From: Spirodela intermedia
Taxonomy: Eukaryota > Streptophyta > Magnoliopsida > Alismatales > Araceae
Direction of reading: 5' to 3'
DNA length: 64,000 nt
Assembly (NCBI GenBank): GCA_902729315.2
Contig: LR746272.1
Coordinates: forward strand, 8,860,327 to 8,924,326
Position numbers and translations under genes: made by a program. Every line of letters begins with the position of its first letter. The first letter of the stretch is position 1. Below, piece after piece: positions 27,187 to 40,336 of the stretch. Under the pieces are notes generated by a model. That model did no database searches. It saw only the letters and a list, made by a program, of their open reading frames with translations, and was not told where the DNA came from.

Positions 27187-27769
27187 GACTCATGTACCTT
27201 GTTAATAAGTGGTCAAGGGCCAAGCCAGTCGGACTTTGGAGGGTACTCCACTGTTGTCCGAGAACGACGGGCACCATAATGTTTTTCTATAGCTGTTACG
27301 AATGTTGCATGCTAGGGCTAGTTCTTAGTTATCCACTTCTTGAACAGGAGCGCTCAGATGTAGATGGAATGATAAGCATCTAACGCCGCGCTAAATGGGT
27401 GATATGATTGGCCCTGAAATAGCGAGCCACAAGCGAAAGATAGGGGGAGAAACTCCTAGGCATATTTTAGTGCCTGGCACTGAAAGGTAGTCTGTGGGCC
27501 CTGTTTACCAGTTGTTGGTTTCTTCCAAGAGGGGCTTGATCGGCGGCTGATAGAGAAAGAGAGGGCGACTGTATGGAAGTGGTGGCCGTCTCCGCGGTCA
27601 ATATCTGACCACCGGTGAAGGTGACGGACTGTTTTTTAAATGCCGACGAAATTTTGGACAAGCACGCAGGGAGGGTCCTCATCTGAAAAAAATTGCTGGT
27701 TGTCCAGCAGGCGTAAGGCTGCTGTGTATGGCATCATTCCTCCCTCAACCCACACGAATATAATCCGAT
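27187..27769. repeat. spacer cassette following a truncated last exon
   Basis: Starts with GGACTCATGTACCTTG and continues like 30640-30850 and 41050-41300, each of which also follows a truncated exon 24. Further on (27570-27700) it carries the dispersed motif GGTCAATATCTGACCACCGG also found near 11230 and 17130. No gene. Confidence 0.6.
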
Positions 27770-28989
27770 GCAGTGCCCCATGAACAATCTGACCCTAGAC
27801 TAGTCATTTCCTAGTTGCTAAACATACTGGTAAAATGATTGTCGACATTATGTCACCATGGGATTTAATGACCAATCTAGCATCATTGGGTGTATTTAAC
27901 ATTAAAAGAAAACCTTGTTCGAAAGCAGACTTTAGCAATAATAGGACTGAACTTCATGTTATTCTTTAAAACTAATACGCTAATTCATACCATACATTAA
28001 AAAAAATCAAATGAACTCTAAAAAATTGGCATTTTGTCTTAAACTCTCAAATAGTACCACCTGGATGTTAGATTGGCACAAAATTCTGCAAATGGGCCTC
28101 ACCTATTCAAATAGGCTTTTAATTAGCCTAAAAATAGCTATTGATTGAGGTTCATTCAGAAGGCTTTGGTCTGAAAAGCCTCTAGGTAGGCATTGCCTTA
28201 TAATGTCTCGAACAAACTTTAGCCTTTGGTGATAATAAGTATCAGTGTAACTAAATTTGAAACATTGAAAACAATATTGAATAAAAACGGTGTGAAATCC
28301 CAATAACACTACATGTGATCACAACAAATACATTATTGAGAAAATAACAAATAAAATATTGATGCATAAGTTGTACGAAATAGATGATAATATATATCCC
28401 CCTTTATATCATCAAAAATAGAAAACTTCACTCTTTCTATTTTTCATTTGTCGCAAAAAATCTACTACTATAAATGAGACAAGATGACGACCATGTGTAC
28501 TTGCAATAGTCTTTTATAGATACCGTCCCCTGTATTGCCAACAACAAAATAAAAGGGCTGGAGTGGAACATTGAAAGAGGATAAGATAGACCTGAGTACT
28601 AAATAGATAGGTTTAAAAACTCAGCAATTTCCTCAAGAAGATTAAGTACAACAAAAGTGGAATGTGACCTCTTGTAAAATAGAAACAAGAAGATGTGCTA
28701 ATGGAGTGGGAATTATAAGTTGAGAAGGTTACAAAGAAAGTCTATAAAAGAGAAGGTGAATACGAAAGAGAAAAAAGAGGGGATGATGCTACAAAATTTG
28801 ATTGAGGAGATGGTGAGGTAAAAATTGTAGTCAATTTATCGTAAGGAAGATAATCAAGAATTTATTTATAGGCAAGCATATATTCTAAGATAAAACGAAT
28901 AAGTTATAAGTTTGTGAAATATATAGATTCAAGCAGAATTCACATGGCCAAAAATATCATCATCATGACTAATTTAACATCATTTGTTC
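27770..28989. repeat. AT-rich spacer block, copy C
   Basis: Third copy of the block at 14591-15862 and 17950-19270. No coding capacity. Confidence 0.6.
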
Positions 28990-29960
28990 GATTCTTTGTT
29001 GTTTATAATGATAAGAATAAAAATAATAATCAATTTTAATTAAAAAATGCTTGAAAACTTTATCAATCATAGATTAAGTAATTTAATCACAAAACTTTAC
29101 AGAGTTTAAAGTACGAGACAGATATGAGTTTTAATTTCTGAACTTCGAAATAAGTTTACTCTTCATGACTCACAGGCCAAAATATTGACCATAATATTGA
29201 ATTTTAAATGCTTATATCTATTGTGGATTAAATAGTTTAATCAGTGGATTAGTTTTCTGAATTTTTTTAAAAGTTTAATTGTGAGACTTCATAAAGTTTT
29301 AAGTCATTGCACTTATATTCCAGAAATCCGCATGTTTACACAATTATGATCAGCCCATTGTAGCATAAGCATTGAATTTATGACAGAAATATTGAGACAT
29401 TATTAGTAGTAACATGTTTATTGATTTGTGAAATGTTCTTGTATTTTAAGACTAAGTTAAAATCAAACATGTGATTATTCAAATAATTTAGGTCTAAATT
29501 TGTGTGAAAATTACAATCTTTCTCGTACGCATTGGAAAGGTATTTAGAAACAAAGATTCAAAGAAATTTGAAGCTTGAAATTTAACAAGAATTTTCTCAA
29601 TTCAAATTTTTGGAATTGATGTGACAACTTATTCTAATTTCTTGTGGTAATTAGCCATTGAAAAACCATTGAATGCCCCAAAATTCGGTCTATAAAAAGG
29701 GGATTCGTCCCCACAGCGAAGGAAGAGGAGAGGCAGTTGCGCAATCTTCATATCCACCTGATTATCCCTCCACTCGGTACTAGAAGGCAGCTGAAACCTT
29801 AGAAGGGGAAGAAGGCCACCTGCTGCTCAACGCATCCACAGTCTGTTTCCATTCCTAAGATTTACAGATGCCCAAGAAAAAAAGGGAACATTCTAGCCTG
29901 CTGAACGCAGGAAAAACTCTAGTTAGAACTGCATCAAGACAATGTTACTTAATCAAGTAA
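28990..29960. repeat. possible solo LTR with TATA box
   Basis: The left part matches 15863-16449. The right part contains GTCTATAAAAAGGGG (TATA at about 29691), then a purine-rich leader. No protein-coding frame follows. The layout (AT-rich U3-like stretch, TATA, short transcribed-like part) fits a solo LTR, but termini and target-site duplication were not identified. Confidence 0.35.
29691..29699 (+). promoter_or_regulatory. orphan TATA box
   Basis: TATAAAAAG in a promoter-like setting without a downstream gene. The next gene-like sequence is the pseudo-exon at 30215. Confidence 0.45.
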
Positions 29961-30214
29961 TTTATGTGGTAAATTATATGATTTCATTGCATATCTTTGT
30001 ACCTTAGAAACTACATTAACCTGTTTGTCGTGGACTAAACCTCTGGTTTGACAATACTTTGAGCTGCTACTGGACATCTGGCCCTCCTCTGTGTGAGTAA
30101 TGAATTTGAATGCTGTATTTATTATCAATGGCCTCATGAGGAGAGGAAAAAAGACTAATAGGGTTTCGTCGTGCTGTTTCTTATGCTGACGAGCATTTCT
30201 TTGTTTTCCTAGAG

Positions 30215-30632
30215 GGGCCGTATGGTTCCTAAGTATGCCAGATGTTTATTACCTTGCCACGATCACATTGGAGATTGTCAGTGGAAAGAGTAACGCCAAT
30301 TGTCACGACAAAGAGGACTTCATCTAGCTTCTCGATTAGGTATGCAACCATCAGGCAGTTTGGTTGTATAATGCTGATGTTTCGAACCAATTCAGGTTAA
30401 AGATAAAGAAAAAAAAAACCAATTGATGACAGTTAATTGAGGATGGAGCGTAGAAACCCCACCGATAAGGAATATACATTATATCTGTTCAGCAGACATG
30501 TATATAGCTTTGTCTAGGAAATAGCTTTTCCATTTTTTTCAGGCCTTGTGATGCACAAGACGTGTGCCCTCCTCGAGCTAGTGGACCCAGCCCAGGGTGT
30601 CAACTTCTCCATGGAGGAAGCACAGCATATAG
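30215..30632 (+). pseudogene. exon 23 and exon 24 remnants of a receptor kinase
   Basis: Bases 30215-30339 match exon 23 with a 26-nt internal deletion and two in-frame stop mutations (Tyr and Trp codons changed to TAG). Bases 30543-30632 match the first part of exon 24, with changes in the first codons, ending at the AGCACAGCAT block. The intron between them resembles that of unit 0. No upstream kinase exons are present. Confidence 0.8.
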
Positions 30633-30901
30633 GACGTGAACTCATGTACCTTGCTTCTAAGTGGACCAGGGCTAAGGCAGTTGGTCTTTGGAGGGTGGTC
30701 CAGTGTTGGTCGCAGAACGTCAGGTGCCATAATGTTTTCCTAGAGTTTTAATGATATTGCTCGCTCGGGCTAGTTCCTGTTCTCTGCTTCTTCAATGAAT
30801 AGATCAGAAATGTAGATCAGCTTGGAAGCATCCCACCCCGCGCTAAATTGGTTTCCTTATTTGTCTATAAATTGAGAGTCAAGGAGCGAGGGAGGGAGGG
30901 A

Positions 30902-30947
<46 letters not shown>

Positions 30948-31260
30948 TGGTACTTGATAAAATAAGCATCTCACGCCAGGTTAAATTGGTGTCCTTATTT
31001 GCCTTTAAATTGAGAGCCACAGAGATAGGGAGGGACGGAGGGAGGGGGAGAGAGAGAGAGAGAGAGAGACCTGGTAGTTGATCAAATGAGCAAAACGCGT
31101 GATTCTACGTATTAAGTTTGATGTTGCAGCCGTAGATGGCGTTGACATCAAAGGGCCACATCCGCAAGGAAGTGGGCCCGTCTTCACGGTCAATATTCCA
31201 CCTCGGGTGAAGGTGGCAAAGCAGAACCTCATTATTATTTTTTTATATAGAAAACGGTGC
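30633..31260. repeat. spacer cassette with two GA-rich tracts
   Basis: Same cassette as 27187 onward. It contains purine-rich GA tracts at about 30890-30944 and 31024-31069, each followed by a related TGGTA(C/G)TTGAT(A/C)AAAT sequence, so the GA tract plus its flank has been duplicated locally (compare 41330-41400). Confidence 0.65.
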
Positions 31261-31731
31261 GGGTAAAACGTACCATTCTTTAGGGAAGGTATTTGGTAGA
31301 TGTCACCGTTGGATCAATGGCTTCCTGGTTTGCCAACGCTTTCATTTATGTCATGGAGGTTGCCGTGCTCGTACGACCCCGTCTCCGCGGCCAATATCTG
31401 CCGTAAGTGAAGGTGACAGACTGTTTATTTACATGCCGATGGACATTGGATAAGGAAGCACGCAATGAAGGGCCCTCATCCGAAAAAAATGTTGGTTATG
31501 CAGCAGTCGTATTGAACCATTCATCCACCAACCCACACGATATATAGTTTTCAGATAGATCCGTTGACAATTTCTTCTGAGTGACTAGTTCAGGGCTCAT
31601 CAGGGCTCTCGCGACACCTAGTGACAGGTGCCAGGGCTCCAGTATGAACTCAGGAGATGGTGAAATAGGGTCGTCGCCATTTATGAGCTCCGCTATCCTC
31701 ATCAACCCCTAGACCGAAGCTCTCACCCTGA

Positions 31732-31762
31732 TTTCTGCATTCTGCATTCTGCATTCTGCATT
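31732..31762. repeat. heptanucleotide tandem repeat, about four copies of TTCTGCA
   Basis: Four near-perfect head-to-tail copies. Confidence 0.85.
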
Positions 31763-32054
31763 AAAGTGTTTCTCAGCCTTCTTTCGGAGGTTTTCAGCCA
31801 AGTTGTCATCCTGCACTGCCCCGCCACTTTCTGCCGGCGTCAGCTGTCGCTGTAAGCGACCGTCACCGTCGGGCCTTTCCGCGGACGAAGTGTTTTGAAA
31901 TTCCTATATATCCGCAGGTGAACCGTTAGACCCAGACAACTCCCCCACCGACGGATTCCTACACGCTGGCACCACCCCAAAGTCAGACCCCCCCACCACA
32001 CCCCCACTCCTCTGCTTACTTCTTGCATCTCTGTGCTCCGTCTACGCCGCGTGG

Positions 32055-32060
32055 TATAAA
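32055..32060 (+). promoter_or_regulatory. candidate TATA box of gene 3
   Basis: TATAAA 120-140 bp before the start codon. At the aligned place gene 1 and the orphan exon 1 have GTAGAC instead. Confidence 0.45.
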
Positions 32061-32179
32061 CTCCATATCCGGCCATCCGTCCCTCCCACCTGCGTGAGGA
32101 GCCCGTGAGAATTCTCAGTTTGCCTCGTTCCTCCTCCCCCACCTACCACCTGTTCTTCGAGCAGGAGGCGACAGGGAAG

Positions 32180-35100
32180 ATGACGACAAGAGAGATGAGA
32201 GAAGCTGTTTCGGCGGTGCTCCCCCGAGCTCTGGTCTTCTTCCTCCTTTTGGCGGCGACTCTGAACTGCTGTCTCCAGGGACAGGGAGCCCACGCGCAGA
32301 CTCTTCCTAAGGAGGAAGGTGAGTTATGCCGACAACCACTCTCCTCCACTACGTTCCTCCCCGCAATGGAATCGCCAGGAGCTGCTCTCTCTCTCTCTCT
32401 CTCTGGGCTCTTAACGTCGCTCGTCTTCTCTGACCTGGCGGGTGGCGACCATCGATTAGCTTTTTCCGTCTTAAATGGGCAAATATTTCCTTTCTCGGGC
32501 CGCATCGAGTAAGAAAATTGCCTCAGCAATCGGAAAATTTTCGAAACATATTCAGATACAGAACCATCCTGCACCTCGACTCCATAGTAAGATATTATTT
32601 GCAGTAATACCGATATAAGGATTTTATTTACATTATATATCACATATTCAATATTATTATAGATGTTTTTCTTTTCTGTAACTGGTTCATCTCTCTGTCT
32701 CTCTCCCCACACACATGTCTTCCACTCTTATTTCGAATTGTAACGTCGGCACCGCGCGGGCACCTTCCTTATTTCAGTTGAAGCGCTCAAGCAGATCGCG
32801 TCAAAGCTTAAGATTCCGCCGACGTTGTGGAACTTCGACGTAAATCCTTGCACCGAATGGATTAAGGTAACTAGTGACCCCTACGTCCACAATGTCAACT
32901 GCCAGGAAATCACCACGACCACCACGAACGCGACAGCGAACACGACCACGAACACCACCGCCTGGCATGTCGTCGGCATGTATGCCCCTGACGCTGTCCC
33001 CTCTTGGGTGCCATTCCCTTTCCTGGTCTTGTCTATGCCCGTCTATAGCTGATTCGTTTCTGTCGGGACGGAATGGTGCTCAGCGATATCAAGGGGGCTA
33101 ATCTGACCGGAGTGCTGCCGGAGGAGTTCGGCAAGCTCAGACACCTATCCTCTTTGTACGCTTACCGTCCAAATGTCTTGTGTTTCTTCATTTTTTCTTT
33201 TAAAATTTGAGGAGCTAAACGTCTCCGCTCTCAATTTATCCTCTGAATCGGCGGAACTGAGCAGTGACGTCTCTCGGAACTACATCAGTGGCTCCATACC
33301 TGCCGCTAATTGGACTTCCCTTCCTCTGAAAAACTTGTAAGTCACCACCATTCTGATCCTTACATCCCCGTCAACGCAAAGTCGATTTCTCTATTCTGGG
33401 GTCTAGGTGCTAGTGGATCTAACCAAGGTTTTTGTTGTGTACCATTGCAGAAGCATTCTGATCAACCGTATCTCGGGTGCGATTCCGGAGGAGATTGGAA
33501 CAATTAGAACACTTGAAATACTGTAATGATTTTATATCCTGTTCGTAGCAACCATTTTATGCCCCAACCGGTGTTCTACATTGGTATTAGTTGCTGATCC
33601 ACATGCTTTGTTCCTATTGAATGCTTTTACCTCTAGTTTCTTGGAGAGTAACTTGATGCAAGGGCCTCTGCCTCGGAACCTCGGAAATTTGACCAACTTG
33701 AAAAGACTGTAAGCCTCTAGTCTATGTTATATTATTCTCCAGTAATTGCATTGTCGTTCTTTACGTGAATTAAAGAGAAGAAAAGAAATTATCGATAGAA
33801 TGATCGTAAATTCTGTGACAGTTAAAGAAAATCAGTGACAGAGCATCACATTATTTCAGCCTTCTGTCTTGTAACAACTTTTCCGGTGAGCTTCCAGAAA
33901 CACTGGGTAACCTGAAGAACTTGACGGACGTGTACGGTTCCTGCTCTTATATTTGTTGGATTCTATCATGAAATTAGGGACCATTTTAGAATGAATTATC
34001 GGTGCGGGGTAATGTTTTTCAGTAGACTAGATGGAACCGAGATATCTGGGAAGATACCAAGCTTCATTGGGAACTGGACCAAACTAGACAGACTGTAAGC
34101 TCACCTGTCTTTATGTTTCCTTTCCCAGGGCGGTTTATCATTTGAAGAGGATATGCTTACTATATGGCATTCTCATTGGGTATAGTACATTTTTCTAATC
34201 TCGCAGTGACATGCAAGGAACACTTATGGAGGGTCCATTTCCACCCGAGTTCTCTTTATTGCAGAGCATAACGGAGTTGTGCGTGTGACTCTACTCTTTT
34301 CCCGTAATCAGGGCCGTTGTCTGTGGTAGTTCAGTATAGTGATAATAGATATGTTGGCTTTCCTTTTGTAGGAGAGTCTCTGACCTGAAAAATGCGGGCG
34401 GTAGCTTCCCTCCCCTTGAAAAACTGATAAATCTGAAACAATTGTAAGACTGCGAATGGCATTTATCCATCCGCATTAATATACTTTTGACGATTTGTTG
34501 ATTGGTTTTCTGTGTGAACAATGTCAGGGTCCTCCGAAATTGCTCAATTTCTGGCAGCATCCCGGATTACATTGGCACATTTACTAAACTGCAAACCCTG
34601 TACAGCTCCTTGAACCCAAATGTTTGCATAATTTGTTGTTCAATTGGAATCACATTTGCATTTGGAAATTTTTTGAGGTATTTTAGGCTATGAAGCCTTG
34701 AACAAGCGGAGCATGATGAATGTTTACATTGGTTTAGAATCTCTACATGTGATAGGCATGCTTATGTCAGAGTTCTGTAGGGTTTAGGACCATGGCCCCA
34801 GGTACCTGCGGACTACCTCCTATGGTGTAAATTCTTAATTTGAAGCCATCCATGAGCATGCATTTGAGTATAATCGTGTTTTTTCTGGTCTTTTTGTTTC
34901 CCAAAGGAAGTTTAGGCATCGATCTTGGTGCAGAATTTTTATTCTGGTACCCTTGTCTGATGATTGGATATACATCGCCATTGATGTTTCCATTAACACG
35001 TAGTTAAGAACTCTAGACATATCATATAGCGGCAAAGAAGTCGGGAGGACTAATTATCAGAGATACAGAAAATGATTCAGATTTCCACTGAAGTCTGGGT

Positions 35101-38100
35101 CGGTGCAACGTACTTTAATTAATGAGCATAGGGTCGCTACATGTCCAGTGGTATCAAATTTAGGTCGAGTTCCATGTTATGTACCGTACGAACAACCCTG
35201 AAAAAATTGGGAATTTTTAGTAACCTTCATATTGAAGCTCATTCTCGAAGAATGGATGAATTTGAGGTAAAAAATCATGAACTGTTTTTGTTGTAAAGGT
35301 AGAAAAATTGTTGAGACCTCTTTACCTGGCAAACTTGTTCCCACATCAATGATTTTCATGCAGCAATTTTTCTCCCTCTGATAATTGTTTGTTAAAAAAA
35401 ATATTCATAGCTAATATTTATCTTGAAAAGCAGACATTTTTCCCATGAAAATCATAAAGGGCGGTCACAGGGAGAGCAATTATTTTGGTTTCCGAATTTT
35501 CTCAATTTTTGATAACCTTCTGCTGCAGAGATCTGAGCTTCAATAACTTGACGGGCCAGATACCAGAAAACTTTGTGAAACTCGGAAAATTAACCACTAT
35601 GTAAGTGACTACGGGTTCGATTTACAAGAGGATTCAACTTAATAGGCCAGTAGAAAAATCAGAAGAGTTGTGCCTTTTTCTCTTTAAGCATTATTTTCGT
35701 AACAATTTTATTGTCTTCCATATTTGGTGTTGATTTTGCATAATCAGGTACCTTACAAGCAACATACTTACTGGATCAATACCTGATTGGATTAAGACAA
35801 CCAGAAATAAAATGTACATTTGCCTTCCGGGCATTTTTTTCGCATTTCACGACCTAATGGATTTTTGGTTGAGCATTAATCATTATCATAATAGAAATTT
35901 TAAAATTTCAGAGATATTTCTTACAATACATTCACCGATCTTTCATCTGCACCAACTAACTGTCTGCAACAATCACGGTAAGCAAAACTTTTTGTCTGTG
36001 CGACCTATGGAATTGAATTCTTCTTTCTGGAATTAAACATGGTTTACCTGACTTGCAGGAACTATGTTGCCAGCTTTTCATCGACAACAAATGACTCGTA
36101 GGTTTCTGACATTGTTAAGGTGCATATTCGGTGTATCTCAAGTGCCTGAATAATTCACGCTCTCCATTTAACCTTTGTAGGATAGCGTCGTGTTTAAGAA
36201 AGGACCTCCCCTGTGATGGTACACCTAAAAGTGGGTATAAAATCTCCTTTCTACGGGACAGCTTCTGTACCTTTTCAGTTTGATTTTTTACATTTACGGG
36301 GTTGGCGGAAAATATCCTTATGATTTGAAAGATTGACATTTGAACATGACGTTCCCTTGATTAATTTTTTATTTGGCTTCTTGTCATTTCTGCAGACTAT
36401 AACCTTTTCATAAATTGTGGAGGTGACAGTGTGATTGTAGATGAAAATGAATATGAACGTGACACATCATTGGAAGGCACATCCAAATATTATCTTTCTG
36501 GCAGTGGAAAGTGGGCTTATAGCAGTACAGGAAACTTTATTCAGGGAGATAGTGCACCATTTGTAGCAGAAAATAGATCAGCATTGATAATGCCCAATGC
36601 AGAGTTGTACACGTCTGCTCGTTTGAATCCTCTCTCTCTCAAATACTATGGCCTATGCTTGCAGCCAGGAAATTATACAGTCAAACTGCACTTTGCTGAA
36701 ATAGTTTTCACCTCTGGCCCGATATTTGGCAGTCTTGGAAGGCGTGTGTTTGATGTATCAATCCAGGTCATTTGGATTCCTTGGACTTCCAATCTTGATG
36801 AATATGTATAGCATTGTATTCCCCTTTTCTTCATTCATGCTGTTGTCACCGATGACTGTCTTCGTAGTTGAGATACATGATATCGATTTTGCTAACGAGA
36901 ATTCGTTTTTTCCTAACGCTTTTCAATGGTGTTTGTCGGTATCCAGATATTCCATTTTTTCCTTTTTGTCGGTGCTTGTATGTTAGTTGTCGTGCATCAT
37001 ACTATAGTTGTTGTCTCTGTCTTCCTTCTTGTAAACTGGGTTTGGGTTCTCTACTTTAGGGTTTTTGTTTGTATGTACTTAACCAAGTCGTGTGTTGATC
37101 TGCCTGATAAAACTCTCTGCATTGAATCAGGGGAAAAAGGTGTTAAGAGACTTTAACATCGTAGAAGCAGCCAATGGGGCTGGTAAAGAAGTTATCAGGA
37201 ATTTTACTGCCCTTGTAGAAGGTGGCACCTTGGAGGTCCATTTCGTGTGGTCTGGCAAAGGGACGAATTCCATTCCATACAGAAGTGTCTACGGCCCTCT
37301 TATTTCAGCAATTTCAGTAACGCCAAGTGTGTACGAGGAGATATTTTATGCTCTCTCTTTATCATCTGTTTGGTTTATTCTTATTATTTTTCTGCATTAT
37401 AGATTTCACACCTCGTGTGTTCAAGGACAAAAAGCGTTTTCCAGTTGGCGGCATCATTGGAATCGCTGCTGCTTCAACTGTGTTATTGATCCTGGTGACT
37501 TTGGGTATAATCTTGTTTTGCCTGAGAGGAAAAACTACTGAGAGCAATGGTGAGAGTTTGAATTTACCTATAAATATGTGTAGCAGAACCCAGATCCTTA
37601 TGAATGCATTGACTGGCATCTACACGTAGCTTATATTGACTGTTACTTTGCCTGCCTTTCATTTAGAAGAATGTAATTTAAAGTACCTTTGCTTTAATGT
37701 GGAATATATTCTTATATAAACATGAGCAGTATAGGAATCCTCGGATTTGGTCAGCAAAATCTGAATTTCATATTCTTTGTTCCATCTTGAGGAGTTGAAA
37801 ATAAAGTGGGGAAAGTTTCCTCACTTTTTTTTTTCCTTTTTGCAACTTTTAGGGTTATCAAGTGTATGGAATGGGATTTCAATAATAAGTTGAGGTGAAA
37901 TCCTGAAATTGTGTCATGATATCCTTCCCAATGAACCAGGCTTGTTGACTCTTGTGTAGATTAGTTTTGTAGGTCAAACGTCCTGCAGGCCGTAAAGTTG
38001 AATTACTTGCGGAAAGGTCTAGACCATGTTAGAGCTAGGCCTGCCCCCAAACAGATTGGTGTCTGCTGGGGCTCTAGCCCTATTGCCTAGTTTTCTCTTT

Positions 38101-40336
38101 CTTTTGGTAGTTGACCCAGCAGAGGTTTATGCTTTAAGCGATGGAACAAAGGGGTAGTCAAACGGTCTGCATTTGTGGGAGTGAGGAACATATGTTCTCA
38201 AGACTACTTGAGTGGCGAAAATCTACTTAGCCATGTATTGAGGATGCTTAATGAAGCTCAGGAGAACGTGAATCACAGATGTGATAATCCATTGATTTTT
38301 GGACCGTAGCCTATTCTACATTCTGAGTTTATTAAACTTTTTCTATCAATCCAGGTAATGGATAAGCTACCTAATGCGCATTTATGTCCTAGATGGCATT
38401 TATTGTCTTTCTCTTAAACTTTGAGCAGACCTCAGAGGCTTGGAGTTGCACACAACCCGTTTTAGTTTGAAGCAAATTAAAGCTGCCACAGGGAATTTCA
38501 ACCCTGAAAACAAGATTGGTGAAGGTGGATTTGGTCCGGTTTACAAGGTCAACCACATATTCATGGGTTCATTCTCTTTTGCTTTTATGTCCGAAATTTC
38601 GCCCCTGCGTAATCTTAGTCGCCTAATAATATACCAATGTTGCAAAATTTCAGGGGGTTCTTCCGGATGGCTCTATGATTGCTGTGAAGCAGCTTTCATC
38701 CAAGTCAAAGCAAGGAAACCGGGAATTTTTGAATGAGATAGGCATGATATCAGCCCTAGAGCACCCAAACCTCGTAAGACTTTTTGGGTTCTGCATTGAA
38801 AGGAATCAGTTGCTGCTAATTTACGAATACATGGAAAATAACAGCCTTGCCCGAGCCCTATATGGTACGGTTTTGCGTTCTTTGTACCTTGTGCCCGCTA
38901 CTTTCTAGGATTTCCTTGGTTAGATTCATTGTATGAGGTATGGCGTGTGTAACAATCATGGTGTTGACAGGTCCCAAAGAGTCAAGGTTGAATTTGGATT
39001 GGCAAACTAGACGTAGAATTTGCATAGGAATAGCGAGAAGCTTGGCGTACCTTCACGAAGAGTCGAGGCTAAAAGTAGTTCACAGAGACATCAAAACGAC
39101 GAATGTCCTTCTTGATAAGGATCTGAACGCCAAGATATCAGACTTCGGACTTGCAAAACTCGACGAAGAAGAGAATACGCATATCAGCACCCGGATAGCA
39201 GGGACCATGTAAGCAAGCCCTGTTTCTCAATTAATGGATACTTAGGTCTGCTATCAGAGTGATATATTTCGAGTTTCAGCTCTTCATTCCTGTTGTTAAC
39301 TGCCCAACACTTTCCCCCTGATACGATTGGTGATATCGTTTCGATGACATTAACCATTGCTTTGTGGTTCGATTCAATACGCGGCATTTTTTGTTGAAGC
39401 AATTAAGGTTATTTGGACAAGTTAGTTGCCAGAGTATCTCACTCAGGGTACTTTCTTTGTATCTTATTTTCGTTCTACTTGATCCATCCTTCACAAGTTA
39501 TCTGTTGAGCGAGTAAGTGTTAAGGTTACCATCTCCAACGCATCCTTCAATTTTTCCATCTACGTAGGGCATCCCATCTCAACAATTAGTTTTTGTCATA
39601 TGAATGAATGTCCCTGAAGTGGAGGTCTAATTGCTGGTTTATTTAAATATGATCAATAGGAAAAGTTCAGTTTGGTTTGGTGGTGCTGTCTCTCTTATCC
39701 TGACAAGGATTTTTCCTGTTTCGCTCCAGGGGTTATATGGCTCCTGAATATGCCATGAGGGGTTACCTGACGGACAAAGCAGATGTTTACAGCTTTGGTG
39801 TGGTCACATTGGAGATTGTGAGTGGAAAGAGTAACGCCAACTGTCGCGTCGAAGATGACTTCATCTACCTTCTCGATTGGGTACGCGAATTTCGGGCAGT
39901 TTCGGTTTATAACTCAATGCTCAAGATTCATTGGTAATGGGTTTTGCATTTTTTGCAGGCCAATATTCTGCAGGAGAAGGGTGCCCTCCTCGAGCTGTTG
40001 GACCCCGCTCTGGGCACCAACTTCTCCATTGAGGAAGCGCAGCAGATGCTGAACCTGGCCCTCGTGTGCACCAACTCCACCGCAGCCCTTCGGCCTGCCA
40101 TGTCCACCGTGGTTGCCATGCTCGAGGACCACACGCCCATTCGAGTCCCGACCGTGGAAAACACCCGGACAGAGAGCACGGAGCTGATATTCAGGTCATC
40201 CGACCGTAGAAAGGCCGTGTCCATGGACGGCCCGTGGGCGGATTCCACGCTGTCTATACAGAACAGCAACAGAGGAGACGACCATTTCCACTCCACCACA
40301 ACCCGGCTCCCCGGTGACTACACGGATTCGCAGTGA
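32180..40336 (+). CDS. LRR-malectin receptor-like kinase, subfamily LRR-VIII-2 (gene 3, intact)
   Basis: Exons: 32180-32318, 32778-32979, 33084-33155, 33265-33336, 33451-33522, 33637-33708, 33860-33931, 34023-34094, 34207-34278, 34372-34443, 34528-34599, 35529-35600, 35748-35813, 35912-35977, 36059-36097, 36181-36230, 36396-36766, 37131-37326, 37403-37549, 38429-38547, 38654-38864, 38971-39208, 39730-39880, 39959-40336. All phases agree, giving 1030 aa from the first ATG (32180), or 1025 aa from the in-frame ATG at 32195 that aligns with genes 1 and 2. Signal peptide, N-cap with an N-glycosylation-rich loop, twelve LRR units, malectin region, one membrane helix, and a complete RD kinase (GEGGFG, IAVK, HRDIK, DFG) with the family tail. 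Exon 19 carries one extra codon compared with gene 1. A 1.49-kb stretch (33141-34632) is nearly identical to pseudogene 4. It probably signals at the cell surface; the ligand is unknown. Confidence 0.93.
33141..34632 (+). repeat. near-identical tract shared with pseudogene 4 (donor or acceptor copy 1)
   Basis: Matches 43585-45076 at a constant offset of 10,444 with about five substitutions seen and no indels, covering the end of exon 3 through exon 11 and all introns between. Outside the tract the two genes are clearly more diverged. Confidence 0.9.

Larger units (their letters stand above)
31261..32179. other. spacer and 5' flank of gene 3
   Basis: Contains the dispersed spacer motif near 31390-31420, a (TTCTGCA)n array at 31732-31762, and from about 32030 the conserved upstream region of the array, including TATAAA at 32055-32060. 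No gene. Confidence 0.6.

Noticed and set aside
32143-32712. 189-aa minus-strand frame opposite exon 1 of gene 3
   Set aside because: It is antisense to a well-supported exon and has no recognisable domain. Shorter antisense frames opposite other exon 1 copies are shadows.
38440-38736. Kinase frames in single exons (for example 9656-9907, 38440-38736, 49278-49571) as separate kinases
   Set aside because: Each is one exon of a 24-exon gene and reads into intron sequence with stop codons.
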